The position numbers were made by a program, and so were the translations under genes. A DNA stretch of 64,000 bases. Origin: an uncultured Bacillota bacterium. GTDB taxonomy: Bacteria; Bacillota_I; Bacilli_A; RFN20; CAG-288. Below are positions 53,523 to 62,665 of the stretch, piece after piece. The notes beneath the pieces were generated by a model. The model ran no database searches and had not been told where the DNA came from. It saw only the letters and a program-made list of their open reading frames with translations. Each line of letters opens with the position of its first letter. The first letter of the stretch is position 1. The stretch is from assembly GCA_949282275.1 (NCBI GenBank), contig CASDOO010000010.1:133481-197480 (forward strand), given 5' to 3'.

Positions 53523-54751
53523 TTCGTGTTGTCCTCCTTGTCCTTCTCGTCGCTTAGGTCGATCACGACGCCAGTCGGTGTCTCGCCTGCGACATTGTCC
53601 TTCTCTTCGCCACTTGTCTGCTCCGGCCGTCTTTCCGCAAAGGAAGAAGGTTGGTCTTCCGTTGTTGGCGCGGAGGAATAAGGCGGATTCGAGAACGGGG
53701 ATGAGAAGGGATGCTCCTGGCGATATGTCGGTGCCGGGACGAAGCATCCGCGTGCGGCGGATTCCTCTCCGTGGATATAGTTCGGGCTGCAATAGGTCTG
53801 ATAGACGGAGAAGCGCATCTGTTCGGGCATGCGGGAAAGGAGGAGGGATTGGCTTTCCTCGAGGATGCAGTATTCATTCATCAGGCAGAAGTAGTCGAGC
53901 AGGAAACCATAGAAGAGGGAAAGGGAAGGGGCAAGAAGGACGACGATGGGGAGAACGAGGAGGTTTGTCGTCGTGATGAAGGTGCAGGCGTAAAGGATCA
54001 CGCCATAGAGGATGGTGTAGACGAGATAATAGGGCCAATTGTGGACTAGCGTTTCCTTGAGGCGATGGCCTTGGATAAGGCGTCCGAACTGGATCTTGGA
54101 AATGCCGCGTGCCTGGCTTGCGGAGACGTTCTTGTCGATGTCGGGAAGGACGATCGTCGAGAGATAGTGCATCGAAAGGTTGTTGTTGAAGAAGTAGAAG
54201 ACGACAAGGAGCATGGGGATGTAGGCCGACACGCCGATGAGAACTGTTGCCGGTTGGGTGAGGAGATGGCCGTTCTTGAGAAGGTAGTCGGTCAGGTATT
54301 CCATGTCCACCTGATTGCCGGCATAGATGTCGCCGATCGTTTCCACGACTTGACCTGCCTCCGGGAAGCAGTGGGCAATGGCCGGGAAGGCATACTCGAG
54401 GATGAAGAGAAGGAAGATGAAGATCAGGATGCCGAGCAGGATGGCGCCGATTGCCCCGAAGATGCCGCCCATGTTCTTGGTGAAGAAGGCCTTGTAGCCA
54501 TCGGCATAGGAAAAGTTCGGCTTGCCGATTCCGGTGATGTCATAGCGCATCCTCTTGTCGACGGTATAGTACATCGGCAGGACGAAATAAAGCAGGAAGA
54601 GCGAGAGGATATACGTATTGAGGGCGGTGATGAAAATGGCGATTGTCAGGAGGATAGGGGGGATAAGAAGGGCAAGATTGAGGAGAAGGCTTTTCTTGAA
54701 TCCTCTCTTGCGACGTTCGGCCACATTTTCGCGCAGTTCTTTGTTGGTCAT
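53519..54751 (-). CDS. Multi-pass membrane protein of unknown function
   Basis: 410 residues from ATG 54751 (AAGGAAAG upstream). Six hydrophobic segments lie between residues 25 and 300, with the pattern of a DUF624/YesL or DUF975-like membrane protein (LDYFCLMNEYCIL near the last TM). A cytosolic Pro/Ser/Glu-rich tail of about 90 residues follows (NPPYSSAPTTEDQPSS). It is coupled by an ATGA overlap to the activase gene, an odd pairing. Function not known; assignment of family is tentative. Confidence 0.65.
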   Translation of the reverse strand: MTNKELRENVAERRKRGFKKSLLLNLALLIPPILLTIAIFITALNTYILSLFLLYFVLPMYYTVDKRMRYDITGIGKPNFSYADGYKAFFTKNMGGIFGAIGAILLGILIFIFLLFILEYAFPAIAHCFPEAGQVVETIGDIYAGNQVDMEYLTDYLLKNGHLLTQPATVLIGVSAYIPMLLVVFYFFNNNLSMHYLSTIVLPDIDKNVSASQARGISKIQFGRLIQGHRLKETLVHNWPYYLVYTILYGVILYACTFITTTNLLVLPIVVLLAPSLSLFYGFLLDYFCLMNEYCILEESQSLLLSRMPEQMRFSVYQTYCSPNYIHGEESAARGCFVPAPTYRQEHPFSSPFSNPPYSSAPTTEDQPSSFAERRPEQTSGEEKDNVAGETPTGVVIDLSDEKDKEDNTK

Positions 54752-54889
54752 GTCTTTCTTTCCTTGGATATGCAAAAAATCGTGCCGGATTGGCAACCTT
54801 ATTTTAATACAAGAGGGTTTGGCATTCGAAGGAAAACGCACGTCTTCGGAAGAAGGCGCCCTCTTCTTTCACATATCGTCGGGAAATGC

Positions 54890-55075
54890 TCAAAGGCTTG
54901 GCGTATAGCCGGCGTTGCGGATCGCCTCGACGGCCTTTTCCGCTTCGCCATCCTCGACTTCGACGGTCTTTGTTTCCAGGATGACCTTTCCGGCGATGCG
55001 ATTGAGCTTGAGCGCCTTCTGGATCTTTTCCTGGCAGTGGATGCACCGCATGTCCTCAACGTGGATTTCCTTCAT
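54890..55075 (-). CDS. copZ: CopZ-like copper chaperone (HMA domain)
   Basis: 61 residues, one heavy-metal-associated domain. The metal site is DMRCIHCQEKI (CxxC at about 11-14), followed by a beta-alpha-beta pattern and GYTPSL at the end. It hands Cu(I) to the CopA ATPase. Its start lies 20 bp inside the 3' end of copA, so it is translated from the same mRNA. No CsoR or CopY repressor gene is in the window. Confidence 0.9.
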   Translation of the reverse strand: MKEIHVEDMRCIHCQEKIQKALKLNRIAGKVILETKTVEVEDGEAEKAVEAIRNAGYTPSL

Positions 55076-57248
55076 GTCGTCGTTCCTCCTTTTCGGGTTT
55101 GTAGTAACGTATCCTGAGACTGTTTATCGTCAGCGTCAGGTTGGAAACGATCATCAGGGCACCGCAAAGATACATCGGAAGGATGCCCATGATTGCCAAC
55201 GGAATCATGACAAGGTTATAGGCAATGGCCCAGACGAAGTTCTCGATGATGTTCAGGTAGGTCTTGCGGGAAATGTCCAGGGCATAGACGAGGATATAGA
55301 GATTCGGCTTGAGGAGAAGTCCGTCCGCGCTCGTGCAGGCAACGGCGCTTGCCTTGTAGGAGGCAAAGGAGAGGTCGGATCCCTTTAGGGCAAGGGTGTC
55401 GTTGATGCCGTCCCCGACATAGGAGATGACGCCTTCCTTCTTCTTGATTTCCGCAAGGACACGGGCCTTGTCGCTTGGATTGAGCTCATAGCGGACATTG
55501 TCGATGGGGATGCCAAGGCTTCTTGCGATCTTCAGGGCATATTCCTTCCTGTCGCCGGTGAGCATGTAGCTTTCGATTCCCTCTTCCTTCAGACGCCTTA
55601 TCGTCCTTGCGGCATCCTCGACCAGCTCGTCCTGAAGGCTGATGGCAAGGAGGACGCTTCTTTCGTCGGAGAGGTAGACAAGGGTGGAATCGGCATTTTC
55701 CTTTGCGAATTGCCGTATTTCCTCGTTTCTCTCCTTTCCGGAGGCGCTCTTCTCGTTTCCGAGGAAGTGGACGCCACAGCGAAGACCCTGCCCCGGGATT
55801 TCCTCGATGTCGGGGATTTCGATGTCTTCTTCCTTTTCCAGATAGGCCAAAAGGGAGGTCGCAATCGGATGGAGGGAGTTCTTTTCCATCGCCTTGACCA
55901 GGGGAAGAAGGGACTTGTCCCCGGTGATTGTACGGACTGTCATCCGGCCGGTGGAAAGCGTGCCCGTCTTGTCAAAGAGGGCAGCCTGGATTTTGCGTAC
56001 CTTTTCGAACGTGTCGCCGTTCTTGAAGAGAATGCCGCGGGAAAGGGCGCAATCGTACCCGGACATTGCCGAAATCGGAACGGCAAGGCCAAAGGCGCAA
56101 GGGCAGGATACGGAGAGGACGGAGCAGGCACGGACGATGCTTTCCTCTGCCGGAAGCCCCATTCCGAAATAGCAGATAAGGAAGGCGACGATGGCGACAA
56201 GAAGGATGGCGGGCGTGAAAATGCCGGCAATGCGGTCGGATAGCTTGGAAAGCCGTCCTTTCTTCTGATCAAGGGCATAGCTCTCGTTGATGATGGAGGA
56301 GTAGAGCGATTCGAGGGCAATCTTGTCGACGCGGACGGAGATAGGGCCGGAAGTCAGGATTGTTCCGCCCATGACCTTGTCCCCTTCGTTGACCCTTCGG
56401 GGACGGCTCTCTCCAGTCAAGGAGCTTTCATCCACGAGTCCGTTTCCGGAAAGGACGGTTCCATCGCAGGCGATCTGCTCGCCAGTCAAGACGCGGAATT
56501 CGTTTCCGACATCCAGCGTATCGCAATCAACCTGTTCCGTCGTTCCGTCCGGGTAGAGTAGGGAAGCAAACTTCGGCAGTTCGATGGCGGCCTTCTTGTA
56601 GTTCTTGTCTGCCTTGATTTTTATCCTGTCGGTAATCAAATGGCCGAGGGTAATGATGGAAAGCACCATGCATGTCCCATCGAAATAGGTCATGCGGTAT
56701 CCTTCCATATGGTGGGCGTGGGAATCCAAAGGTGAAATTCCGTTTTGTATATTTGTTATGAAGATGTATAACGAAAGAATATAGCTTGTCAATGCGGAAA
56801 GGGCAATCAAGAAATCCATTCCGACATTTTTGAAACGAATTCCTTTGATGGCGCGGATGATAAACGGCGTTCCAAGAACGGCAAGGGCAATCGTGGCAAC
56901 GACAAGGAAGGTGACGTCGTTTCCGAAAAAGAAGAAGAAGGGATTGTCGATTCCGGAATGGTAAAGGATTCCGAAGAGCGAGAAGACAAGGACGATGATG
57001 CTGATCGGAACGAGAATCATGTTGATGTTGAATCTTTTCCTATCGTCCGTGATAAGTTCGTATCCAGCGCGTTTCACCAGGCGCCGGAGATATTCCAGGC
57101 TGATTTTTCCATCGTCATAGGAGAATTCCACCCTGTTGCGGGCAAGATCAACATGCGAAAAGACACCGGCCTGTTCCAAGGCATTTTCGACAGCCTTGGA
57201 ACAATGGGCACAATACATGCCCTTGACTTCCAAGTTGACCTTTTTCAT
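55056..57248 (-). CDS. copA: Copper-exporting P1B-type ATPase
   Basis: 730 residues. One N-terminal HMA domain with VKGMYCAHCSKAVENAL. TM segments start near 75. The actuator TGE is in SSLTGESRPRR. The transmembrane metal site CPC is in LSVSCPCAFGLAVP, the phosphorylation motif in DKTGTLSTGRM, the P1B HP locus in NSLHPIATSL, and the hinge in VGDGINDTLALKGSD. It pumps Cu(I) out of the cytosol. It overlaps copZ downstream and the NERD-like gene upstream by 4 nt (ATGA). Confidence 0.95.
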   Translation of the reverse strand: MKKVNLEVKGMYCAHCSKAVENALEQAGVFSHVDLARNRVEFSYDDGKISLEYLRRLVKRAGYELITDDRKRFNINMILVPISIIVLVFSLFGILYHSGIDNPFFFFFGNDVTFLVVATIALAVLGTPFIIRAIKGIRFKNVGMDFLIALSALTSYILSLYIFITNIQNGISPLDSHAHHMEGYRMTYFDGTCMVLSIITLGHLITDRIKIKADKNYKKAAIELPKFASLLYPDGTTEQVDCDTLDVGNEFRVLTGEQIACDGTVLSGNGLVDESSLTGESRPRRVNEGDKVMGGTILTSGPISVRVDKIALESLYSSIINESYALDQKKGRLSKLSDRIAGIFTPAILLVAIVAFLICYFGMGLPAEESIVRACSVLSVSCPCAFGLAVPISAMSGYDCALSRGILFKNGDTFEKVRKIQAALFDKTGTLSTGRMTVRTITGDKSLLPLVKAMEKNSLHPIATSLLAYLEKEEDIEIPDIEEIPGQGLRCGVHFLGNEKSASGKERNEEIRQFAKENADSTLVYLSDERSVLLAISLQDELVEDAARTIRRLKEEGIESYMLTGDRKEYALKIARSLGIPIDNVRYELNPSDKARVLAEIKKKEGVISYVGDGINDTLALKGSDLSFASYKASAVACTSADGLLLKPNLYILVYALDISRKTYLNIIENFVWAIAYNLVMIPLAIMGILPMYLCGALMIVSNLTLTINSLRIRYYKPEKEERRHEGNPR

Positions 57249-57895
57249 TTTGCTCTTGTCTGGAGTTCGTTCTTGATGCGTTCCGATCTTTCCTTGAAGA
57301 GGTTGATCAATCGTTCGCTCTTTTCATGGCTGATTGTCTGGACGTTGTCCAGTTCGGCAGCCTCAATTGTCGTTTCAAGTTCGTTGACGGGAAGGAAGAA
57401 AAGTCCTTGTTCCTTCGTTTTCAGTCCGTTTTGGAGAATGAGGGACTTGTTGTAGCAGACGACGTTGACGAAAAGCTTCGCCTCCGGCTCGACGTTGACC
57501 ATTTTCTCGAGCTTGCGTATCCTCTCGGCATTGACGAAGACCGGGTTCGGGATCTTTTCGACCTGCTTGCGAAGATCTTCGTGGAAGAGACTGGGGTCGT
57601 TGAGATTGCCATAGATTCCACCATCGTAATAGATATCCTTGATGACGTAGACATACTTGTCGGCAAGAAGGATATGATCGAAGATGACGGGGGACTTTTC
57701 GCCAGGAAAGATAATCATCGCATTGTTGAGAAGAAGCTGATCCTTTTCCTCCGCATAGTAGTGGAGAACCTTGTAGACCTTCTTGCGATAGGTCCTTCTG
57801 GAAACAAAACGTTCGATTTGGGGATAGAAAAGCAGAAGGATTGCGGCAAGAAGGACAACGATGGCTATGGTTACGACGATGATCTTGACTGCCAT
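57245..57895 (-). CDS. Membrane-anchored NERD-like domain protein
   Basis: 216 residues from ATG 57895 (the frame extends to 57922 within deoD). One TM at about 4-24, then a cytosolic domain whose pattern (LLLNNAMIIFPGEKSPVIFDHILLADKYVYVIKDIYYDGGIYG) recalls the NERD nuclease-related fold. The Asp of IFDHI is present, but the expected ExK is VIKD, so nuclease activity is doubtful. It ends in a basic helix. It sits between deoD and copA with 1-4 nt overlaps. Role unknown. Confidence 0.55.
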   Translation of the reverse strand: MAVKIIVVTIAIVVLLAAILLLFYPQIERFVSRRTYRKKVYKVLHYYAEEKDQLLLNNAMIIFPGEKSPVIFDHILLADKYVYVIKDIYYDGGIYGNLNDPSLFHEDLRKQVEKIPNPVFVNAERIRKLEKMVNVEPEAKLFVNVVCYNKSLILQNGLKTKEQGLFFLPVNELETTIEAAELDNVQTISHEKSERLINLFKERSERIKNELQTRAK

Positions 57896-57896
57896 C

Positions 57897-58607
57897 TTAT
57901 TCCTTGATGCAGTCCAAGGCAATCTGCATCATGTTCGTGAAGGACTTCACGCGCTCATCGCTCGTTGTTTCCTTGTGCGTGATAAGGCTATCGGAGATGG
58001 TAAGGATGGCAAGGGCCTCCTTCTTGCACTTGGCCGCGGTCGCAAAGAGGGCATAGCTTTCCATCTCGGCGCAGAGGACTCCCATGTCTGCCCATTTCTG
58101 CCAGACTTCCGGAGGGTTGTTGTAGAAGTTGTCTGCCGACATGACCTGACCGACCGTATAGCGGAATCCATGGTTTTCGGCGGATTCGACAGCCTGCTTC
58201 AGGACGGCGTAGGAAGAAATGGCGGAGTAGGTGCCGCTGGGCATGCCGTATTGATGCATCCAATTGGAATTTGTGGAGGCACCTTGGGCGATGACGATGT
58301 CGAAAAGATCCAACTCGGGAACCATGGCGCCGGCAGAGCCGATGCGGATGATTCTTTCGACGCCATAGAAGTTGTAGAGCTCATAGCTATAGATGCCGAT
58401 GGAAGGCATGCCCATGCCGGAACCCATGACGGTGACCTTCTTTCCCTTGTAGGTTCCTGTATAGGCAAGCATGTTGCGGACCGTATTGACCAGCTTGTAG
58501 TCCTCAAGGAACGTTTCGGCGATGAACTTGGCCCGAAGGGGGTCGCCGGGCATCAGGACTGTCTTTGCGATTTCGCCTTCCCTTGCTTCATTGTGCGGTG
58601 TGGACAT
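57897..58607 (-). CDS. deoD: Purine-nucleoside phosphorylase, DeoD type
   Basis: 236 residues, the normal length of hexameric DeoD. Phosphate-binding GDPLRAKFIA and GSGMGMPSIGIYSYEL, active-site RIGSAGAMV, base and ribose region AEMESYALF, and catalytic Asp in TISDSLITH. It splits purine nucleosides with phosphate to free base and ribose-1-phosphate. AAAGGAGAAAC precedes ATG. It is the first gene of the minus-strand group that continues into the NERD-like protein and copA-copZ. Confidence 0.96.
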   Translation of the reverse strand: MSTPHNEAREGEIAKTVLMPGDPLRAKFIAETFLEDYKLVNTVRNMLAYTGTYKGKKVTVMGSGMGMPSIGIYSYELYNFYGVERIIRIGSAGAMVPELDLFDIVIAQGASTNSNWMHQYGMPSGTYSAISSYAVLKQAVESAENHGFRYTVGQVMSADNFYNNPPEVWQKWADMGVLCAEMESYALFATAAKCKKEALAILTISDSLITHKETTSDERVKSFTNMMQIALDCIKE

Positions 58608-58920
58608 ATGTTTCTCCTTTGTTATCTATCGGTATTAAAATAATAGCATAAACCGGAAAGATAGGTTCGGAAATGATTGCCGTGGGAGGCTATGTAACGT
58701 GGCACTTTCGATTCAAACAAGGACAACCTTATGAAAAGCAAATAGGGTGGCAATAGATAAAACATAGTAAAAGACAGATTTCTATTGTTAAAAATATCTA
58801 TCAAATACAGATTCTCAAAATATACCTTTTCTTCCTGTTTGTCTTTTCTTTCCCGCGGACAGAAGGGCAATGCAAATCTGTCTTTCGGAAGTGTTATCAT
58901 ATTGTCCGGAGGCAGTCGTC
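58608..58920. other. AT-rich divergent intergenic region
   Basis: About 310 bp. It carries the deoD leader on the minus strand (ribosome binding site AAAGGAG) and, at the other end, the leader of the lipoprotein gene with CCGGAGG and a weak -10 TATCAT near 58899. Nothing else is recognisable. Confidence 0.55.
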
Positions 58921-59988
58921 ATGAAGAAAAAGACTTTGTCGACAGGGATACTTTCGTTTCTTCTGCTTGCCGGTTGCAATTCTGGACAAATGCCTGTCCT
59001 GACCGTGTTGGAAGACAAGGATTTGGTGTTCGTCGAGCCTTCGGACAAAGACGTGGAATGGGAACGGGATAGGACCTATGCTTTTCGCAAGCTGGAATAT
59101 GTTGATGCGCAATATCAGCGGGTTGCCCAGGAATGCTACGGAAGCGGAAACCGGGTCTATCTTTATGGAAACGATATATCGCTAGCCGATTTCGAGTCTT
59201 TTTTCGAATCGGAAGCGAAGTTCACAACGGCTTCCAATGGCATGGCAGACGATAAACGGGTCTTTCTGGATCCGATGGAAATCTATGCCGAGGGGGATAT
59301 CGTCGCCATCGGCGGACAAAAGGACTATGAGGACAGTCATGTTCCTTCGATTTCCTTTTGCCATGCCCAAAAGGAGTTGGAAATCGATGCGATGAAACGC
59401 ATTGTCTACAATGATTTTGTCGTTCAAGAGCCCGAAAAGGATGTCGATCATCCCTATGGCATCCTGAAGTCGTTAAATGCCTATGGCCTTGTCTACTATC
59501 TTTATCCCGAGAATGACCCTTCCTTCGAATCCTTTGTTGTCGGTGGGGCGATGGTCTATAAGGATCTTCAGGAAAAAGGGGAAGGACCGAATCTGGGTAT
59601 CGGGACAAACATTCTTCCATTGACGAACGGACTTGAAGACTATCGTTTCACGGAAATAGAACAGGAATGCCGATTCCGGGATGCGTCCGTAATCCTTCAT
59701 GGCGAACCAAATCCCGAGGAATGGAACATGGAAATCCGCAATGCCGACGCACTTTCCGAGAAGGATGTTTCGGGAATCGAAAAAGACGTGAGAAAATCGG
59801 ATCTGTCCGACAATTCGGAAATTGTCTCATGGAAGAACGAGGATTGCCTTTTGAGGGAGGTCATTCTGCCGTGGGGAGAAAGATTTTCCCAGCCGGAAGG
59901 AAGCAAAGTCGATCTCGAGATCTCGCTTCAGGCGACTTTCCGTGGCCTGGATACCGGTAGCGTCAGCATAGCCTTGAAGGCAATCTAG
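58921..59988 (+). CDS. Putative lipoprotein of unknown function
   Basis: 355 residues from ATG 58921 (CCGGAGG 8 nt upstream, preferred over 58870). The signal ends LLAGC. The mature protein is acidic, beta-rich, with few hydrophobic stretches. There is no Ser/Thr linker like the other lipoproteins of the window, and no recognised motif. It is single-copy here and convergent with the GT-C-like gene. Probably extracellular and membrane-anchored. Confidence 0.7.
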   Translation: MKKKTLSTGILSFLLLAGCNSGQMPVLTVLEDKDLVFVEPSDKDVEWERDRTYAFRKLEYVDAQYQRVAQECYGSGNRVYLYGNDISLADFESFFESEAKFTTASNGMADDKRVFLDPMEIYAEGDIVAIGGQKDYEDSHVPSISFCHAQKELEIDAMKRIVYNDFVVQEPEKDVDHPYGILKSLNAYGLVYYLYPENDPSFESFVVGGAMVYKDLQEKGEGPNLGIGTNILPLTNGLEDYRFTEIEQECRFRDASVILHGEPNPEEWNMEIRNADALSEKDVSGIEKDVRKSDLSDNSEIVSWKNEDCLLREVILPWGERFSQPEGSKVDLEISLQATFRGLDTGSVSIALKAI

Positions 59989-60069
59989 GTTTTTTTCAAT
60001 AGAGTCCATCTCTCGGCGAGGATGGAAACAAGGCTCTCGTCTTTTGGCGAATCCGTCTTTTCTTTGGCT

Positions 60070-61806
60070 TCATTCCGTTGGTATCGCTTCGGGGACATAA
60101 TGGAAGACGCCAAGTCCCCTTTCCTTCGAAAGGACTTGTTTTTCCTGGACATAGCGATTGTTTCCCCATTCGCCCTTGCTGAAGCTTTCATACCAATAGC
60201 CGTAGGTGTCGACAAGGTCGGAAAGGAGCTCTTCCCTCTTGAGCATGGCTTCATCGTCGATATCGTTGAAATAGAAAGGATCCGTATCGTCGATGACGAT
60301 CCACTCCGGGCGTTCGAGCCGAATGTAGTCTTCCAGTTCCCGATAGACATCCGGATCGGTCATGTCCTGCCACGTCTGGAAGGCAAAATGTCGTTCCTCG
60401 GGCAGGCGGTCCGTTAGGAGGTAGAAGGCGGAATTGACGTCAATGGCAAGGATGTCTCCCTCTTCGCCGTCCCTTTCGTCCACGTCTTCGATATGCGCCA
60501 CGATTTCTTCCATCATCACTTCCTTCCGATGACAGTCGGGAAGGAAGCTGTAGTAGCCAATGCAGAAATAGAGGAAGTTTCCGATTAGGGCCAAGGGGAT
60601 GATTCCGCGGGCGACAAGGAATGCCTTTTGCGACACTGTCTTCTCGGTATTGTCTTTCCTGTTGGCCTGAAGAAGCCTTTCGATGCCAAGGGAGAGGACC
60701 GGGACGAGAAGCGGATAGGTCACGACATAGTAATGGGGATAGTGGGAAGTGTAGGCAAAGACGGCTCCCGTGCCGATGATGTCGATGAGGAAGAGGAGAA
60801 GAATATCCTTGTCGAAGAGTCCTTTTTTCCGGAAACGGACAAGCATGAAGGAAAGGGCGACCGTCATGAGGATGTCGATGGACATGAGGATTGCCTGATC
60901 GATATCGAAATGATCGATGGAGTATTCCGCATTCATCAGGAAACTCTGCTCCAGCATCTCGTTAAGATAGCCGCCGACATGGGAAACGACAAGCGGGATG
61001 GCACAGAAGAGGGCGAAGGGGAACAGGCAGGCAAGGAAATTGAGAAGCAGGTCCACGAATTCCCGGTCGCGAATGGCCTTCACGCCATAGAAAATGACGG
61101 CAAAGAGAAGGATGGCGCAGTTGTTCGCCCGAGTGAAAAGAAGAACGCCGGCGCTCATTCCCGTCACAGCATTGGCTATCAGGAAGAGGTTCTTGCTTTT
61201 TCGGTTCGTTGCCCGGACATAGAGATAGAAGGGTGGGAAAAGGAATAGGAGGGAAAAGTCCTCCGTGATGTTTCCTTCGCGGACGAGGCAGGTGAAGAAA
61301 AGGAAGACGAGGATTCCCGACCAGCTCGTCGCCGGGGAAAGGCCAAGCTCCTTGAGAATATGGAAGAGAGAGAGAAGGGAGAAGGCATAGATAAGGACGT
61401 CCATCAGGAAGAAGCCATCGAGGGGTGGCGGTATCATGGCACAGAGGGCTTCGTACCAAAAGAAGTAGATACCCTTGTGATCGAAGATATCCACATAAGG
61501 CTTCTTGCCGGCAAGGATCATCCTTCCCACTTCCTGGAAGAAGTTGGAATCGGTGAACATGAAGGGGACGGTATCGTAGATATAGGTCGTGGTCGTGGAA
61601 AGAAGGCTCAAGGCGATGAAGGATAGGAGCAGGAAGAACAGGAATTGGAGGGCGATGGAACGAATGGGATGGAGAGGGTTGCCGTTGAGCCAAGCAAAAA
61701 AGCGGGTAATCCCGCTTCCATCCAAAAAATCGAATAGGTGCTTCTTTCCGGGAACGTCGTCCTTCGCTTTCCTTTCGTTGGTCACGGCAATATGCTCACG
61801 CCGCAA
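60070..61806 (-). CDS. GT-C-fold glycosyltransferase-like membrane protein
   Basis: 578 residues. A cytosolic N-terminus of about 45 residues, then about 10 TM segments. The first outside loop has DSNFFQEVGRMILAGKKPYVDIFDHKG, with the Asp and the 'G..pY.d..dhKG' pattern of PMT/ArnT-like (GT39/GT83) enzymes that use lipid-linked sugars. The last 150 residues form a soluble domain. The start is not an ATG: TTG 61806 or GTG 61785, overlapping the cdaA stop, so it is likely coupled to cdaA. Substrate and acceptor cannot be told. Confidence 0.75.
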   Translation of the reverse strand: MRREHIAVTNERKAKDDVPGKKHLFDFLDGSGITRFFAWLNGNPLHPIRSIALQFLFFLLLSFIALSLLSTTTTYIYDTVPFMFTDSNFFQEVGRMILAGKKPYVDIFDHKGIYFFWYEALCAMIPPPLDGFFLMDVLIYAFSLLSLFHILKELGLSPATSWSGILVFLFFTCLVREGNITEDFSLLFLFPPFYLYVRATNRKSKNLFLIANAVTGMSAGVLLFTRANNCAILLFAVIFYGVKAIRDREFVDLLLNFLACLFPFALFCAIPLVVSHVGGYLNEMLEQSFLMNAEYSIDHFDIDQAILMSIDILMTVALSFMLVRFRKKGLFDKDILLLFLIDIIGTGAVFAYTSHYPHYYVVTYPLLVPVLSLGIERLLQANRKDNTEKTVSQKAFLVARGIIPLALIGNFLYFCIGYYSFLPDCHRKEVMMEEIVAHIEDVDERDGEEGDILAIDVNSAFYLLTDRLPEERHFAFQTWQDMTDPDVYRELEDYIRLERPEWIVIDDTDPFYFNDIDDEAMLKREELLSDLVDTYGYWYESFSKGEWGNNRYVQEKQVLSKERGLGVFHYVPEAIPTE

Positions 61807-62587
61807 TCTGGTTACGGAGAACGCTTTCGAATTCGTCGGATTTGACGTTGTCGAGGATGCCCGTATGGGCGATGGAAATCCTTCCGGTCTCTTCCGAGAC
61901 GACGACGGTCACGGAATCCGTGATCTTGCTGATGCCGATGGCGGCACGATGCCTGGCACCGAGCTTTCCTTCGTATTCGTCCGTGGAATTGTCATACATG
62001 ACCGCGGCAGCAATGATGACCCCGTTCTTGACGACGATGGCACCATCATGAAGCCGGGTCTTGTCGTAGAAAATCGTTTCGACCAGCTCGGGGACGAATG
62101 GGGCGTTGAGGACTGTGCCATTTTTGATGAAATCGTCCAAAGGTGTTTTCTTTTCGATCGTAATCAATGCGCCGACTTTGTTGCGACTGAGCCAACGAAC
62201 GGCAGCACAGACATCGGTGATGAACTTTTCCTTGTCATAAGCTTTCGATTCGGCAACCTTGTATTTCGTCTTCGTGTTCTTGAGCGGAATGGCGATGTAT
62301 TTTCGCAGGAATCCGGAGTTGATGAAGCAGAAGACGATGGAGCCGGCGGTAATGAAAAGCGCCGTGACGATGCAAAGCATGTCGATGCCGAAGAGAAAGG
62401 CAACGATGAAGATGATGTCGCAGATACCATAGTAGGCCCAGACAGTCGGTCGATTGATCTTGTAGGCGATGAAGATGGTGATGAAGAGGATGATGAGGGA
62501 GGAGATGATGAAATCCACCAAAAAGGCAGGGCTATTGAGGTTCTCCATCGGATGGTTGGAATAGCTCGATAATATCATGAAGTTCAT
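61796..62587 (-). CDS. cdaA: Diadenylate cyclase CdaA (c-di-AMP synthase)
   Basis: 263 residues from ATG 62587 (an earlier TTG at 62608 and a later ATG at 62548 are alternatives). Three TM segments at about 20-95, then the DAC domain with DGA motif in RLHDGAIVVKNG, GTP/ATP-contact RHR in LGARHRAAIG, and VVSEETGRISIA. It makes c-di-AMP from two ATP at the membrane. The usual partner gene cdaR (YbbR) and glmM are not next to it. A GT-C-like gene follows instead, overlapping by 11 nt. A -10 TATACT lies about 23 nt upstream. Confidence 0.95.
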   Translation of the reverse strand: MNFMILSSYSNHPMENLNSPAFLVDFIISSLIILFITIFIAYKINRPTVWAYYGICDIIFIVAFLFGIDMLCIVTALFITAGSIVFCFINSGFLRKYIAIPLKNTKTKYKVAESKAYDKEKFITDVCAAVRWLSRNKVGALITIEKKTPLDDFIKNGTVLNAPFVPELVETIFYDKTRLHDGAIVVKNGVIIAAAVMYDNSTDEYEGKLGARHRAAIGISKITDSVTVVVSEETGRISIAHTGILDNVKSDEFESVLRNQIAA

Positions 62588-62665
62588 CGCTGTTTTGTTT
62601 TTCCGCAAATAGTATATGACTTTCCTTTTCCCTTAAAAAGGGAAAGTAGGAAAAAAAGGAACAGT

